Shown in pieces: positions 1 through 9,021 of a stretch of 64,000 nt of DNA. The DNA is from Weissella cibaria KACC 11862 (GTDB lineage: Bacteria > Bacillota > Bacilli > Lactobacillales > Lactobacillaceae). Positions within the stretch are counted from its first letter, which is position 1. Every line of letters begins with the position of its first letter. Made by a program: the position numbers and the translations under genes. The stretch covers positions 1 through 64,000 of the forward strand of contig NZ_AEKT01000023.1 of NCBI RefSeq assembly GCF_000193635.1, read 5' to 3'. The notes under the pieces were generated by a model. The model had not been told where the DNA came from and did not search any database. It saw only the letters and a program-made list of their open reading frames with translations.

Positions 1-23
1 TCGCAGCAATTTTTAGCTGCGAA
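1..23 (-). terminator. Probable end-of-operon hairpin after metI
   Basis: A 7-bp inverted repeat (TCGCAGC / GCTGCGA) lies just downstream of the metI stop on the minus strand. Its position suits a terminator for metQNI, but the U-tract, if any, lies outside the window. Confidence 0.4.
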
Positions 24-44
24 GGTCTTTTTGTTGTTGGTTAA

Positions 45-740
45 TTAACCGTGGTGTGCACGCTTGGCAAAGAAATCACCAATGAATTGAATCAAGACGA
101 TCAAAAGTAGAATCAAGATCGTTGCTAGCCACATCACGTCGTTTTGGAAGCGTTGGTATCCAGTCACGATTGCGGTTGTTCCCAAACCACCAGCACCAAT
201 GGCACCGGCCATGGCTGTCAAACCGACCAAACTAATCAATGTGACCGTTGATACACGGATTAATTCAGAACGGCCTTCACGTAGGTAGACATCGGTAATG
301 ATGTCCCAGTTTGTCGCACCAAATGAACGCGCGGCTTCAACTTTACCAGCATCAACACCAAGCAAAGCGACTTGGACTTGACGTGCGTAGAAGGGGAAAA
401 CACCCAATGACAATGGCACCAAGGCGGCTGTCGTTCCGATTGTTGTGCCGACAATCAACTGGGTCAAAGGTGAGAAGGCGACCACCATGATGATAAATGG
501 AATGGCACGTCCAACTGAGACAACCTTATCCAAAATCTGGAAGAGTGGTCGGTTTGGCGTAATACCATCATCCGCCGTTAGCACCAAACCAGTTCCGAAG
601 AGTAAGCCAATCAAACCACCAATGATGGCAGATCCGACCGTCATGAAAATGGTTTGCCAGATAGCGATCCCCCAACCGAAATCACCACCCCAACCAAGTG
701 AGTAAACGTTAGGTAAGTTTTGTTGTATCCAATCAGCCAT
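45..740 (-). CDS. metI: Methionine ABC transporter permease MetI
   Basis: Membrane permease of the MetNIQ importer for D/L-methionine. The 231 residues carry about five hydrophobic segments and the EAA-type loop that contacts the ATPase (EAARSFGAT, about residues 134-142), followed by the conserved small-residue stretch ending GAGGLG. Length matches the family. It abuts metN (they share position 740), so the two are translationally coupled. It is the last gene of the T-box-controlled metQ-metN-metI operon, which runs leftward. Function is assigned from family resemblance and operon context; substrate specificity follows from the Met T-box upstream. Confidence 0.95.
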   Translation of the reverse strand: MADWIQQNLPNVYSLGWGGDFGWGIAIWQTIFMTVGSAIIGGLIGLLFGTGLVLTADDGITPNRPLFQILDKVVSVGRAIPFIIMVVAFSPLTQLIVGTTIGTTAALVPLSLGVFPFYARQVQVALLGVDAGKVEAARSFGATNWDIITDVYLREGRSELIRVSTVTLISLVGLTAMAGAIGAGGLGTTAIVTGYQRFQNDVMWLATILILLLIVLIQFIGDFFAKRAHHG

Positions 741-1789
741 TAGTGTTGTCCTCCTACGTGTAATTCTTGAATTTGAACACCGTGATCAGCAAAGCTTGCC
801 TTTGCCGTTGCACGTTGTGACGCTGTTCCCTTGAAGATAGCAATTGCTAAGCCAACCGGTGTCTTGGTTAGGATTTCCATGTTTGAGTACAACAGGTTGG
901 TTGTGACACCGTAATCGGCGTAAATCGTTGACAACAGTGGTTGGGCCGTATCGGCACCAACATAGTTAATTTGCAACAATTCTTCATCATCAGCCAAAGG
1001 TTGTTCTTCGAGCAGCTCAGTCACCTTTTCAAGGGCTTCATCACGGTTTGTGGCCGTGTTGATAAAGTCCTTGGTCAATTGCTTCTGTGGGTTCGTGAAG
1101 ATTTCCAACAATGAGCCACGTTCGATGATGACACCGTTTTCCATGACGGCCACCTTGTTGGCCGCTTCCTTAACGGCTTGCATCTCGTGCGTAATCAAAA
1201 CGATTGTTAGGCCGAGTTCTTGGTTTAGCTTCTTCAATAGCGCTAGGATTTGGTTTGTTGTCTTAGGATCCAAAGCAGAAGTTGCTTCATCGGAAATCAA
1301 AATTTCAGGGTCGTTTGCCAAGGCTCGGGCGATGGCAACACGTTGCTTTTGACCACCAGACAATTGGGCAGGGTAGTTACCAGCACGGTCTGCCAAGCCA
1401 ACCAAGTCAAGGAGGTCATTAACCTTCTTTGCCTTGTCGGCCTTGCTCATCTTGGCGTGCTTCAATGGTTGCGCAACGTTCCCAAAGACGGTTAACTCGC
1501 TCATCAAGTTAAAGTGTTGGAAGATCATCCCAATCTTCTTGCGCTCATCACGTAGTTGCGCTGGCTTAAGTGACGTCATCTCAGTGCCGTTAACAAGGAC
1601 GCTACCAGATGTTGGTCGTTGTAGCAGGTTGATGGTGCGGACAAGTGTTGACTTACCAGCTCCAGAGTAACCAACAATACCGTAAATATCGCCTTTTTCA
1701 ATTGTGATTGATTCGTTTTGTACGGCCACGATTTCGCGATTTTTTTGCTTAAAAGTGACGTTAATGTCTGTTAATGAAATAACTGCCAT
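740..1789 (-). CDS. metN: Methionine ABC transporter ATP-binding protein MetN
   Basis: ATPase that powers methionine import with MetI and MetQ. Walker A is GYSGAGKST (residues 40-48), the signature is LSGGQ and Walker B is [13 protein letters not shown]. The last 85 or so residues form the NIL (ferredoxin-like) regulatory domain, which in characterised MetN proteins binds methionine and shuts transport down by trans-inhibition. At 349 residues it is full length. It sits between metQ and metI; an intercistronic hairpin separates it from metQ and may lower its level relative to the binding protein. Confidence 0.96.
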   Translation of the reverse strand: MAVISLTDINVTFKQKNREIVAVQNESITIEKGDIYGIVGYSGAGKSTLVRTINLLQRPTSGSVLVNGTEMTSLKPAQLRDERKKIGMIFQHFNLMSELTVFGNVAQPLKHAKMSKADKAKKVNDLLDLVGLADRAGNYPAQLSGGQKQRVAIARALANDPEILISDEATSALDPKTTNQILALLKKLNQELGLTIVLITHEMQAVKEAANKVAVMENGVIIERGSLLEIFTNPQKQLTKDFINTATNRDEALEKVTELLEEQPLADDEELLQINYVGADTAQPLLSTIYADYGVTTNLLYSNMEILTKTPVGLAIAIFKGTASQRATAKASFADHGVQIQELHVGGQH

Positions 1790-1819
1790 GAATCTTCTCC
1801 TTATATCTCCGTTATGTAT

Positions 1820-1847
1820 AACTGCCAGACTAAAATAGCCTGGCAGT
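1820..1847 (-). other. Intercistronic hairpin between metQ and metN
   Basis: An inverted repeat (AACTGCCAG / CTGGCAGTT with an A/T-rich loop) lies in the 81-nt gap between metQ and metN. No U-run follows on the minus strand, so it looks like a processing or 3'-stabilising hairpin that would keep more metQ than metNI message, not a full terminator. Confidence 0.45.
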
Positions 1848-1870
1848 TGGATTGTCTATGTGGGTGATGA

Positions 1871-2701
1871 TTACTTCAACGTAATATCCCAAGCTGGCAA
1901 TTCAGCTTGACCCCAAGTCTTCTTCAAGTATTGCTTTGTAGCCTTAGTTTGGTAAGCCTTCACAACTTCCTTGTAAATCTTCTTGTTAGCATTCTTCTTA
2001 GAAGCAGCGATGATGTTGATCCACTTCTTTGAATCCTTGTTAACCGGCTCAACGTAGATTGCTGAGCTCAACTTCAACTTAGCTTGTTGGGCGTAGTTCG
2101 TGTTGATAACGGCGCCTTCAACAGACTTCAATGATGAAGGTGCTTGATCAGCTGCGACTTCCTTGATATCCAACTTTAACTTGTTTGACTTAATGTCCTT
2201 AACCGTTGGCATATCAACACCCTTCTTCAAGGTAATCAAACCAGCTGATTGTAGCAAAACCAAAGCACGTGCTTCGTTTGTCGCATCGTTTGGAACGGCA
2301 ATCGCGTCACCCTTCTTAAACTTCTTCACAGACTTGTACTTCTCAGAGTACAAACGAATAGGGGTGATAAACGTCTTACCAATTGCCTTAACGCCGTTCT
2401 TGTTTGACTTGTTCCAGTTTTCCAAGAAGTAGTAGTGTTGGAAGGCGTTCAAGTCCAATGTGCCATCGGCAACGGCTTTGTTAGGTTGGTTGTAGTCCGT
2501 AAAGACCTTGGTCTTCAATGTGATGCCATACTTCTTCTTGGCAGTCTTGGCGACTTCCTTCCAGAGGTCAGCATCTGAAGTACCAACGATACCAACCGTT
2601 ACGGTCTTTGAGTCAGCACTGACGGCTGCGGCTGGCAAAATAACTGAGGCTGTCAAAGCAGTAGCAGCAACGGCTACCCCATAAGTAAAGAACTTCTTCA
2701 T
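1871..2701 (-). CDS. metQ: Methionine-binding protein MetQ (NlpA family), no lipobox
   Basis: Extracytoplasmic methionine-binding component of the MetNIQ importer, NlpA/MetQ family, 276 residues. The N-terminus is a signal peptide (basic MKK, hydrophobic core, probable signal peptidase I site near AVSA-DS). Typical MetQ proteins of Gram-positives are lipoproteins with a lipobox Cys; this one has no cysteine anywhere, so it cannot be lipid-anchored in the usual way. Family landmarks include VGIVGTSDADLW, the DLNAFQHYYFL stretch and VEGAVINTNYA. It is the first gene after the Met T-box leader and is followed by metN and metI. Confidence 0.93.
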   Translation of the reverse strand: MKKFFTYGVAVAATALTASVILPAAAVSADSKTVTVGIVGTSDADLWKEVAKTAKKKYGITLKTKVFTDYNQPNKAVADGTLDLNAFQHYYFLENWNKSNKNGVKAIGKTFITPIRLYSEKYKSVKKFKKGDAIAVPNDATNEARALVLLQSAGLITLKKGVDMPTVKDIKSNKLKLDIKEVAADQAPSSLKSVEGAVINTNYAQQAKLKLSSAIYVEPVNKDSKKWINIIAASKKNANKKIYKEVVKAYQTKATKQYLKKTWGQAELPAWDITLK

Positions 2702-2783
2702 AAGTCATGTCTCCCAATAAAAACTTTTTAGTATTATTTGTTAATTGCTTCAAGTTATAACATAGCGTTCGGTGGCTAGGAAA

Positions 2784-3108
2784 CAAAAAAGACCCGTTTC
2801 CGTCAGGCCATCCAATTGACAGCCAGATAGAAACGAGTCTTCGTGTTACCATTCTACATTTATCCAGAAAATTACTCTTCTGAACCTTAACAACGAGCGG
2901 GCAGTGAGCGATATGATGCTTTGCCGATTCGTGTGTCTTGTAACGTAGACCAACCCGTCGTTCGCTTACAGACTTGCTGCTCACCAACGCCAATCACAGG
3001 CCATTTTCAATTACTCACCACATAACAACTTCCACCGAACGTTGTCTCTCTTAGATGCTTTAAGCAATTTACTTTCCTGCTCAACTTGTTTGTTAACTTG
3101 AAATGCTT
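2784..3108 (-). promoter_or_regulatory. Methionine T-box riboswitch of metQNI
   Basis: Leader RNA that senses uncharged tRNA-Met. On the minus strand the T-box proper (AGAATGGTAACACG, + strand 2842-2855) precedes a terminator (2784-2842; arms AAGACTCGTTTC / GAAACGGGTCTT plus a T-run). A candidate AUG specifier lies in AAAATGG (+ strand 3002-3004), in the same sequence setting as the second T-box of this window. A 10-nt stretch in stem I (3032-3041) is perfectly complementary to 2766-2775, just past the terminator. Methionine specificity also fits the genes it controls. Confidence 0.9.
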
Positions 3109-3115
3109 GATTTGT

Positions 3116-3144
3116 ATATTAAACGATTCTCATAATCATGTCAA
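3116..3144 (-). promoter_or_regulatory. Promoter of metQNI
   Basis: On the minus strand TTGACA (+ 3139-3144), a 17-nt spacer and TAATAT (+ 3116-3121) form a good sigma-A promoter placed just upstream of the T-box leader. Confidence 0.75.
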
Positions 3145-3155
3145 CACTTTTAGGG

Positions 3156-3830
3156 TTACTTTGTGCCTAATTCATCCTGTCGTACGAAGAACCAAACGAA
3201 CAGTAGCATGATTGGGGCACCAAACATGGTCCAAGCCCCGATGATCAAGCCAAGGTAGTGTGCAACGATGGCGGCGATTAGAAAGGCGGCAATGACTAAG
3301 CCGACGTTCCGCGTCTTCACAAATTGGGTCTTATCGTGATTGAGCAGACCACTGCCTAGCGTGGCCCCAAAAGTCTTCAAATTACCAGTACTCAAGACGG
3401 TGGCGTAGGGCATCCCCCGCAATTTACCGAAAGTATCAGCCTGCATCGCCATAAAGATGGCCAAAATACTGAGGACGAGTTCTGTTGGCACGTGAGTCAT
3501 TTCCAAGATGGCTACCAAGAGAACACCAAACATTTCGATAAGGACCGAACGGGCTTCCCATTGCATCTGCGTGCGGAAGGAATACTTCTTGATTAATTGG
3601 TTTAGCATCGCCCCAAATAAGAAGGCGATGACAGGCCAGAAAAAGAGGCTCGCTTGGTGCCAGTGCCCTGAGGCAACGTTAATCCCAAATTGCAACAAGT
3701 TACCACTTTGGAAGCTAGCGAATCGATTGTCGTGAAAGGCAAAGGTGTAGGAGTCGATGTACCCAGCGGTTCCGGCCAGCAACATCCCCACACGCAATGA
3801 CTCCTTATATGCGAATTTTTGTTCTGCCAT
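3156..3830 (-). CDS. DUF1275 (YoaK-like) membrane protein
   Basis: Integral membrane protein of 224 residues resembling the DUF1275/YoaK family: an N-terminal GTAGYIDSYTF stretch, an FASFQSGNLLQFGI segment typical of the family and about six hydrophobic helices. Its biochemical role is not established. It is a single gene, transcribed leftward toward the metQNI leader and divergent from pncB. The ATG at 3830 has no strong Shine-Dalgarno but gives the usual family N-terminus. Nothing in the context points to a function. Confidence 0.8.
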   Translation of the reverse strand: MAEQKFAYKESLRVGMLLAGTAGYIDSYTFAFHDNRFASFQSGNLLQFGINVASGHWHQASLFFWPVIAFLFGAMLNQLIKKYSFRTQMQWEARSVLIEMFGVLLVAILEMTHVPTELVLSILAIFMAMQADTFGKLRGMPYATVLSTGNLKTFGATLGSGLLNHDKTQFVKTRNVGLVIAAFLIAAIVAHYLGLIIGAWTMFGAPIMLLFVWFFVRQDELGTK

Positions 3831-3974
3831 TAGTACTTTTACCTGCTTTCTACTTATATAAATGATAAAATAATTCCAACTGATAGTTTAACACTTACGC
3901 AAAGAAAGGTGTTTTTTTAGGCGTCCAATGTTAACAACTGGTTGTGGTAGAATAGCAGTTAATGAATGAAAATT

Positions 3975-3980
3975 AGGAGA
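3975..3980 (+). promoter_or_regulatory. Ribosome binding site deciding the pncB start
   Basis: AGGAGA sits 9 nt before the ATG at 3990. The in-frame ATG at 3966 lies upstream of this site and has none of its own, so 3990 is preferred. Confidence 0.7.
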
Positions 3981-3989
3981 CAGAACGTC

Positions 3990-5474
3990 ATGACACTGGA
4001 ATTTCCAGATGATAGTATGGCCCTCCATACTGATGCATACCAATTATCAATGATGCAAACTTACTTCAAGAAGGGCATTCACGAGCGTAAGGCTGTTTAT
4101 GAGATGTTTTTCCGCAATATGCCATTTAAAAATGGCTACGCGGTTTTTGCCGGTTTGGAGCGAATTGTTGACTATTTGCGGGGCTTGCATTTTTCAGAAA
4201 GTGATATTGCTTATCTGCGTTCAACGGGTGAGTTTGATGAAGACTTCATGGATTACCTAGCAACTTGGCAATTTAAGGCCACGGTGCGCGCACCGCATGA
4301 AGGCGAAGTCGTTTTCAATAATGAACCAATTATTCAAGTTGAAGGTAGCGTGTTTGATGCGCAACTCGTTGAGACACCGCTACTTAACATTGTTAATTAC
4401 CAAACGTTAATTGCGACCAAGGCGTCACGCATTCGCTCAGTCGTCGGTGATCAACCGCTCTTGGAATTCGGCACGCGCCGTGCGCAGGAAATGGATGCTG
4501 CTTTGTGGGGGACACGTGCGGCTTATATTGGTGGCTTTAATGCCACTTCGAATGTGCGGGCTGGTAAGCTGTTTGGCATTCCAATTTCAGGGACGCACGC
4601 GCACAGCTTGGTGCAGGTCTATCGCAATGACTATGAAGCGTTTAAGGCCTATGCCGAAACCCACAAGGATGTGGTCTTTTTGGTCGATACTTATGATACG
4701 TTGCGTTCAGGTGTCCCTTCAGCCATTCGTGTGGCTAAGGAAATGGGCGATAAGATTAACTTCATCGGCGTGCGTATCGATTCAGGTGACTTGGCTTATG
4801 TCTCAAAGGGCGTCCGCAAAATGTTGGATGAAGCGGGCTTCCCAGATGCTAAGATTGTCGCCTCAAATGATTTGGATGAAGAGACGATTACGAGCTTGAA
4901 ACTGCAAGGCGCTAAGATTGATACTTGGGGAATTGGTACTAAGCTGATTACGGCCTATGATCAACCAGCTTTGGGTGGTGTTTATAAGGTTGTGTCGATT
5001 GAAAACGAAGCCGGCGAGATGGTTGATACCATCAAGATTTCGGGCACTGCTGAGAAGATTTCAAACCCAGGTAAGAAGCAGGTTTGGCGCATTACCCGTA
5101 ATTCAGATGGTAAGTCACAAGGCGATTACATCGCGTTGTGGGATGAGAATCCCCGTGATTTGCCTGAAGGTTTGTACATGTTCCATCCAAGCTATCCTTA
5201 TTTGAATAAAACAGTTGTGGATTATACGGCGCGACCAATTTTGCACGACATCATCGTTGATGGTGAATTAGTGTATGAATTGCCAGCCTTGGACGACATC
5301 CGCAACTATACGGCTGAGCATATTGAGTCATTGTGGTCAGAGTACCGCCGTGATTTGAATCCACAAGAATACCCAGTTGATTTGTCACAAGCGGCTTGGG
5401 ACCACAAGATGAACTTAATTAAGGAAATGCGTGAGTACGTTTCTGAAGTTGCAAAAGAGTACGATAAAGATTAA
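3990..5474 (+). CDS. pncB: Nicotinate phosphoribosyltransferase
   Basis: Converts nicotinate and PRPP to nicotinate mononucleotide, the first step of NAD salvage. The 494-residue protein has the NAPRTase N-terminus ([15 protein letters not shown]), the EFGTRRAQ active-site motif, the GTHAHS loop with the family's catalytic His region, and [10 protein letters not shown] near the phosphoribosyl site. It is followed after 14 nt by nadE, so the pair makes NAD from nicotinate apart from the adenylyl transfer step (nadD not here). Lactic acid bacteria commonly depend on niacin, which fits salvage without a de novo set. Confidence 0.96.
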   Translation: MTLEFPDDSMALHTDAYQLSMMQTYFKKGIHERKAVYEMFFRNMPFKNGYAVFAGLERIVDYLRGLHFSESDIAYLRSTGEFDEDFMDYLATWQFKATVRAPHEGEVVFNNEPIIQVEGSVFDAQLVETPLLNIVNYQTLIATKASRIRSVVGDQPLLEFGTRRAQEMDAALWGTRAAYIGGFNATSNVRAGKLFGIPISGTHAHSLVQVYRNDYEAFKAYAETHKDVVFLVDTYDTLRSGVPSAIRVAKEMGDKINFIGVRIDSGDLAYVSKGVRKMLDEAGFPDAKIVASNDLDEETITSLKLQGAKIDTWGIGTKLITAYDQPALGGVYKVVSIENEAGEMVDTIKISGTAEKISNPGKKQVWRITRNSDGKSQGDYIALWDENPRDLPEGLYMFHPSYPYLNKTVVDYTARPILHDIIVDGELVYELPALDDIRNYTAEHIESLWSEYRRDLNPQEYPVDLSQAAWDHKMNLIKEMREYVSEVAKEYDKD

Positions 5475-5488
5475 GGAGCATAAATCGC

Positions 5489-6313
5489 ATGCGTGAGTTA
5501 CAAAAGCACATTATTGATACATTAGGCGTTCAAGCCACGATTGATCCGGAAACGGAATTCCGTCGTTCAGTTGAATTGTTGAAGGACTACCTTAAGAAGA
5601 CGGGCATGAAGACGCTGGTTTTGGGTATTTCAGGTGGGCAAGATTCAACGTTGGCCGGTAAGATGTCACAAACTGCTGCTGAAGAGCTGCGGGCTGAAAC
5701 CGGAGATGACAGCTACAAGTTTGTGGCGATGCGTTTGCCATACAATGCCCAAGCTGACGAACAAGATGCCTTGGATTCAATCGCCTGGCAACAAGCCGAC
5801 CAAACGGTCCGGGTCAACATTGAAGATGCCGTTGTGGGGATGACGAACCAATTGGCTGAAGCAGGTATTGCAATCAGCGACTTCAACAAAGGAAACATCA
5901 AGGCCCGTGAACGCATGATTGCCCAATATGGTGTGGCTGGTGCGATGCATGGTGTTGTTGTCGGCACGGACCACGCGGCTGAAGCGTTGGCTGGGTTCTA
6001 CACGAAGTTTGGGGATGGCGCTGCGGATATTACACCGTTGTACCGTTTGAATAAGCGCCAAGGTCGTCAAATTTTGGCCTACTTGGGTGCCCCAGAACAT
6101 TTGTACCAAAAGACGCCAACGGCGGATCTTGAAGAAGACCGTCCAGCTTTGCCTGATGAAGTTGCTTTGGGTGTTAGCTACGATGCCATCGATGATTACC
6201 TTGAGGGTAAGGATGTTGCTGAAAAGGATGCCATCCAAATTGAAAAGCTCTTCACCATGACGGAACACAAGCGTCAATCACCAGTCACGGTATTCGACGA
6301 GTGGTGGCGTTAA
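5489..6313 (+). CDS. nadE: NH3-dependent NAD synthetase
   Basis: Amidates nicotinate adenine dinucleotide to NAD with ATP and ammonia. The P-loop of the N-type ATP pyrophosphatases is visible as [13 protein letters not shown] (about residues 46-58), followed by [25 protein letters not shown], here in fragments, which lines the NaAD site. At 274 residues it is the short ammonia-dependent form without a glutaminase domain. It is translated from a GGAG site 14 nt after pncB and ends in a strong terminator. Confidence 0.96.
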   Translation: MRELQKHIIDTLGVQATIDPETEFRRSVELLKDYLKKTGMKTLVLGISGGQDSTLAGKMSQTAAEELRAETGDDSYKFVAMRLPYNAQADEQDALDSIAWQQADQTVRVNIEDAVVGMTNQLAEAGIAISDFNKGNIKARERMIAQYGVAGAMHGVVVGTDHAAEALAGFYTKFGDGAADITPLYRLNKRQGRQILAYLGAPEHLYQKTPTADLEEDRPALPDEVALGVSYDAIDDYLEGKDVAEKDAIQIEKLFTMTEHKRQSPVTVFDEWWR

Positions 6314-6337
6314 TTTAATAAGCACGACTAATTTTTA

Positions 6338-6384
6338 AAGCGCAAATCTGTTGCTGACACAGGCAACGGATTTGCGCTTTTTTG
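6338..6384 (+). terminator. Terminator after nadE
   Basis: Long hairpin with arms AGCGCAAATC / GATTTGCGCT and an inner TTGC/GCAA extension, followed by a T-run. It ends the pncB-nadE operon. Confidence 0.9.
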
Positions 6385-6651
6385 CTATGGGGAAGTAATT
6401 CGGACCGCTATTAAATTCTTCACCTTAAAAACGGACAAAGTTCACAAATGAGCATGAAAATGGAATTATAAGCGAAATTTATAATTATTTTCGTTTGTAA
6501 TATATACAGTTAGAAACGCTTATATAAAGGCGTTTGTTAACTAAAAACAAGTTTGTGAAGTTTTGACCAATCTGTTAGTTGTGTCGTTTAATTAACTTAT
6601 CGATAAAATATGTGAAACAAAGAACTAGTTGAGAGTTTTTGAGGAAGAGCA
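6385..6651 (+). promoter_or_regulatory. A/T-rich regulatory region before the flavin-reductase operon
   Basis: No gene is visible here. The region holds a 6-bp inverted repeat with a 10-nt A/T spacer (AAACGC 6514-6519 / GCGTTT 6530-6535), a TTCACAA at 6441-6447, and a TTGTGAA at 6553-6559 followed after 4 nt by a degenerate right arm TGACCAA. TTGTGAA-N4-TTCACAA is the Rex (NADH/NAD-sensing repressor) operator consensus, so a Rex-like input is possible but the site is imperfect. Confidence 0.4.
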
Positions 6652-7503
6652 ATGAATTATGTAGCTATTGTTGGTACGAATGCTCGTAAGTCATATAACC
6701 GAAGTTTACTTTGGTTTATGAAGAAGCATTTCAATGCCCAAGCAAATATTGAGATTGTGGAGATTGCTGATTTACCACTATTTAGTGAAGATGCTGAAAC
6801 GCCAGTACGAATTGCTGAAATTGCACGTCAAATCGCCGCGTCAGATGGTGCTATCATCTCAACGCCTGAGTATGATCACTCGATTACGGCAGCGTTGAAA
6901 TCATTCGTTGAGTGGATGAGTTATGGTGACTTACACCCATTCACGAATTTACCCGTCATGATTGTCGGGGCGTCACTTGGCCGCCAGGGAACGAATAATG
7001 CGCAAGAACATTTACGGCAAATTATGGATGCACCAGGAATTGATGCGTTTGTGTTACCAGGTAATCAATTTTTAGTTGGACCAGCGGCCACGAATATTGA
7101 TATTAAGACCGATGACATGACAGATGCGCGGACGATTTCATTTTTGGAAACGATTTTCCAAAACTTTATGGTCTTTGCTAAGTCATTGCAACCAATGCGC
7201 GCCATGGCGTTCGACCGGACAAGTGGTGCTATGCCAACAGTTGCGGGTGAAGGCGTGGTGGAATCTGTTAAGTTGGGTTATGCCAACCTTGATAAGGTGA
7301 TGCCGGGTTCGGGACTCGATGTGGATGCGGTACCAACCGTCATTTCACCTGATGTGGATGCAACGGTTGTTGAACAAGGAGACGGTTGGTGGATTGAAAA
7401 GACGACATTGACTGATGATGTCGTTACCAGTCAGCTTGTTACAGCAGGGGCGGCCGTTGATGACGATGAAGAAGATGCCACCACGGGAGCTTCTATGTTT
7501 TGA
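6652..7503 (+). CDS. NAD(P)H-dependent FMN reductase-like subunit with predicted covalent-FMN tail
   Basis: Residues 1-185 look like the NADPH-dependent FMN reductase flavodoxin fold (AIVGTNARKSYNRSL phosphate loop, STPEYDHSITAALKSFVEW). Residues 186-283 are an acidic extension that ends DATTGAS-MF (275-283). Dxx(S/T)GA(T/S) is the sequence ApbE modifies with FMN through a phosphoester, so Ser281 is a predicted flavin attachment site. The next gene is apbE and overlaps this stop codon. Inference: the protein passes electrons from NAD(P)H through FMN to the fumarate reductase encoded at 11324. A weaker copy, DRTSGAM (188-194), lacks the acceptor hydroxyl. Confidence 0.75.
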   Translation: MNYVAIVGTNARKSYNRSLLWFMKKHFNAQANIEIVEIADLPLFSEDAETPVRIAEIARQIAASDGAIISTPEYDHSITAALKSFVEWMSYGDLHPFTNLPVMIVGASLGRQGTNNAQEHLRQIMDAPGIDAFVLPGNQFLVGPAATNIDIKTDDMTDARTISFLETIFQNFMVFAKSLQPMRAMAFDRTSGAMPTVAGEGVVESVKLGYANLDKVMPGSGLDVDAVPTVISPDVDATVVEQGDGWWIEKTTLTDDVVTSQLVTAGAAVDDDEEDATTGASMF

Positions 7504-8444
7504 TTAAAATATCGAAAGCATGGCGGGCGATGGGCACGACCAATCAAATTACTTTGTTTGGCACGGATGATGAACGATATCTCGATGATGCGATTCGTTT
7601 TGTGAACCATTACGAGGATTTATTGACGGTAAATCGCCCAGTGTCGGCGGTGATGGCTATCAATCATGCTGCCGGTCAGTCGCCGGTGGTGGTACCACCA
7701 GCAGTTTATCAGTTGGTCAAACGGGCGGTTGCAGTTAGCAACCAGCATTTTGGATTTAATGCCGCGATTGGGCCGTTAGTCAAACTTTGGCACATCGGTT
7801 TTGCCGATGCGCGGGTCCCTAGCGATATCGAAATTGGCCAGCGTCGTGAATTGATTGGCAGTGATGAGATTGTCCTGGATGATGAGCGCTTGTCGGTCTA
7901 TCTACCGCATGCGGGGATGGAATTAGATTTAGGAGCTATTGCGAAAGGGTACATTGCGGACCGGTTGCAGGATTATCTGAGGTCCCAGGGCCACATGGCT
8001 GCGATTATTAATTTCGGTGGCAACATTGTGTTGATGAACGAGGCGCCACATAAAGCTGACGGTCGTTGGCGCATTGGTGTCCGGGATCCCTTGGTCCGAC
8101 ATGGCAAAACGATTGGTTTACTTACCACACCGGCAACCTCGGTCGTGACAAGTGGGGTGGCAGAACGGCACCTGGTCGCAGACGGGCAGACTTATCACCA
8201 TATCATTGATCCAGAAACAGGTTATCCACATGATAATGAGTTGGCTAGTGTCACGGTTATTTCACCTGAATCAATTGATGGTGAAATCGAGACAACCCGG
8301 TTGTTCTTCAATGATGGCCCAATCGATGGCCAGTACCCGTTTGGTGCAATTTTTATTTATCGTGATAAATCCATTCAGTTGGTTAACATTCGACCGGATG
8401 ATTTTAAAATAACGAACCCTGATTTTTATCTTAAGGAGTCATAA
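7500..8444 (+). CDS. apbE: FAD:protein FMN transferase (ApbE)
   Basis: Transfers FMN from FAD to Thr/Ser in target proteins. Family features are the RAMGTTNQITLFG N-terminus, LDLGAIAKGYIADRL in the middle, the TSVVTSG loop and HIIDPETGYP near the metal site; 314 residues. The TTG at 7500 overlaps the upstream TGA (7501-7503) and has GGGAG about 12 nt before it; an ATG at 7530 is the alternative start. It lacks a signal peptide or lipobox, so it should act in the cytoplasm, unlike exported ApbE. The only visible target motif nearby is in the upstream flavin reductase. Confidence 0.93.
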   Translation: MIKISKAWRAMGTTNQITLFGTDDERYLDDAIRFVNHYEDLLTVNRPVSAVMAINHAAGQSPVVVPPAVYQLVKRAVAVSNQHFGFNAAIGPLVKLWHIGFADARVPSDIEIGQRRELIGSDEIVLDDERLSVYLPHAGMELDLGAIAKGYIADRLQDYLRSQGHMAAIINFGGNIVLMNEAPHKADGRWRIGVRDPLVRHGKTIGLLTTPATSVVTSGVAERHLVADGQTYHHIIDPETGYPHDNELASVTVISPESIDGEIETTRLFFNDGPIDGQYPFGAIFIYRDKSIQLVNIRPDDFKITNPDFYLKES

Positions 8445-8447
8445 CAA

Positions 8448-8918
8448 ATGGCAGATCAAATTGAATTAGAAAATAACAAGACGCTGATTGATGAGCAAGG
8501 GCTGATTAACTTGCCAACTGGAAAATTGTCATTGCACATGTTGCGCCAAGTGTTGCGCGTGCTGCCATTCGAGATGGATTTGGCAGATGCTGACGATAAC
8601 TTGATTTATTTTTCAGACAATGACCAACGTGTGAATACACGCGCAACGAAGCAACTTGGCCAACCATTCGTGGGAACTTTTGCGAAGGAAGAACAAGAAG
8701 CTGTTGCGATGATGTTGGCCGATTTGCACAAGGGCGCAGCTGATCATTTCGAACAATGGTTTCCTAAAAATGAGCAAACCATCTATGTTAACTTTTACGC
8801 AATCCGCGACATTGATGGGACTTTCTTAGGCACGTTGCAATTCACGGGTGACATTACGCGCATTCAAGGGTTCCGTGGTATTCGGACCGCGTTTAATGCC
8901 GGAAAGTCAGACAAATAA
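8448..8918 (+). CDS. PAS-domain protein related to the DUF438 C-terminal PAS
   Basis: A 156-residue cytoplasmic protein. Residues 30-145 match the PAS domain seen at the end of DUF438 proteins: VLPFEMDLADADDNLIYFS, then FYAIRDIDGTFLGTLQFTGDIT. The Cys-His-Pro-Pro stretch usually found in the middle of that domain is absent (VGTFAKEEQ lies there). It follows apbE by 3 nt, so it is in the same operon. A redox or ligand sensor, or an accessory of the flavin electron chain, is plausible; its real role is unknown. Confidence 0.65.
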   Translation: MADQIELENNKTLIDEQGLINLPTGKLSLHMLRQVLRVLPFEMDLADADDNLIYFSDNDQRVNTRATKQLGQPFVGTFAKEEQEAVAMMLADLHKGAADHFEQWFPKNEQTIYVNFYAIRDIDGTFLGTLQFTGDITRIQGFRGIRTAFNAGKSDK

Positions 8919-9021
8919 GCAATTTTAATTGGCAAAACGTTTAACTTGTGTTGCAGGGGTTCTGCCAAATTCAGGGCTATGCTATTATTTGTGAAGGTTA
9001 TAATTTGCGGAGGTAGCACAC

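Noticed and set aside
2613-2993. 126-codon minus-strand frame over the metQ leader
   Set aside because: It runs through the T-box and terminator and into metQ in another frame; no ribosome site and no family resemblance.
6652-8444. Flavin-based extracellular electron transfer locus
   Set aside because: apbE and a membrane-fused NDH-2 occur in the window, but far apart, and PplA, EetA/B and demethylmenaquinone genes are absent; the FMN carrier has no signal peptide.
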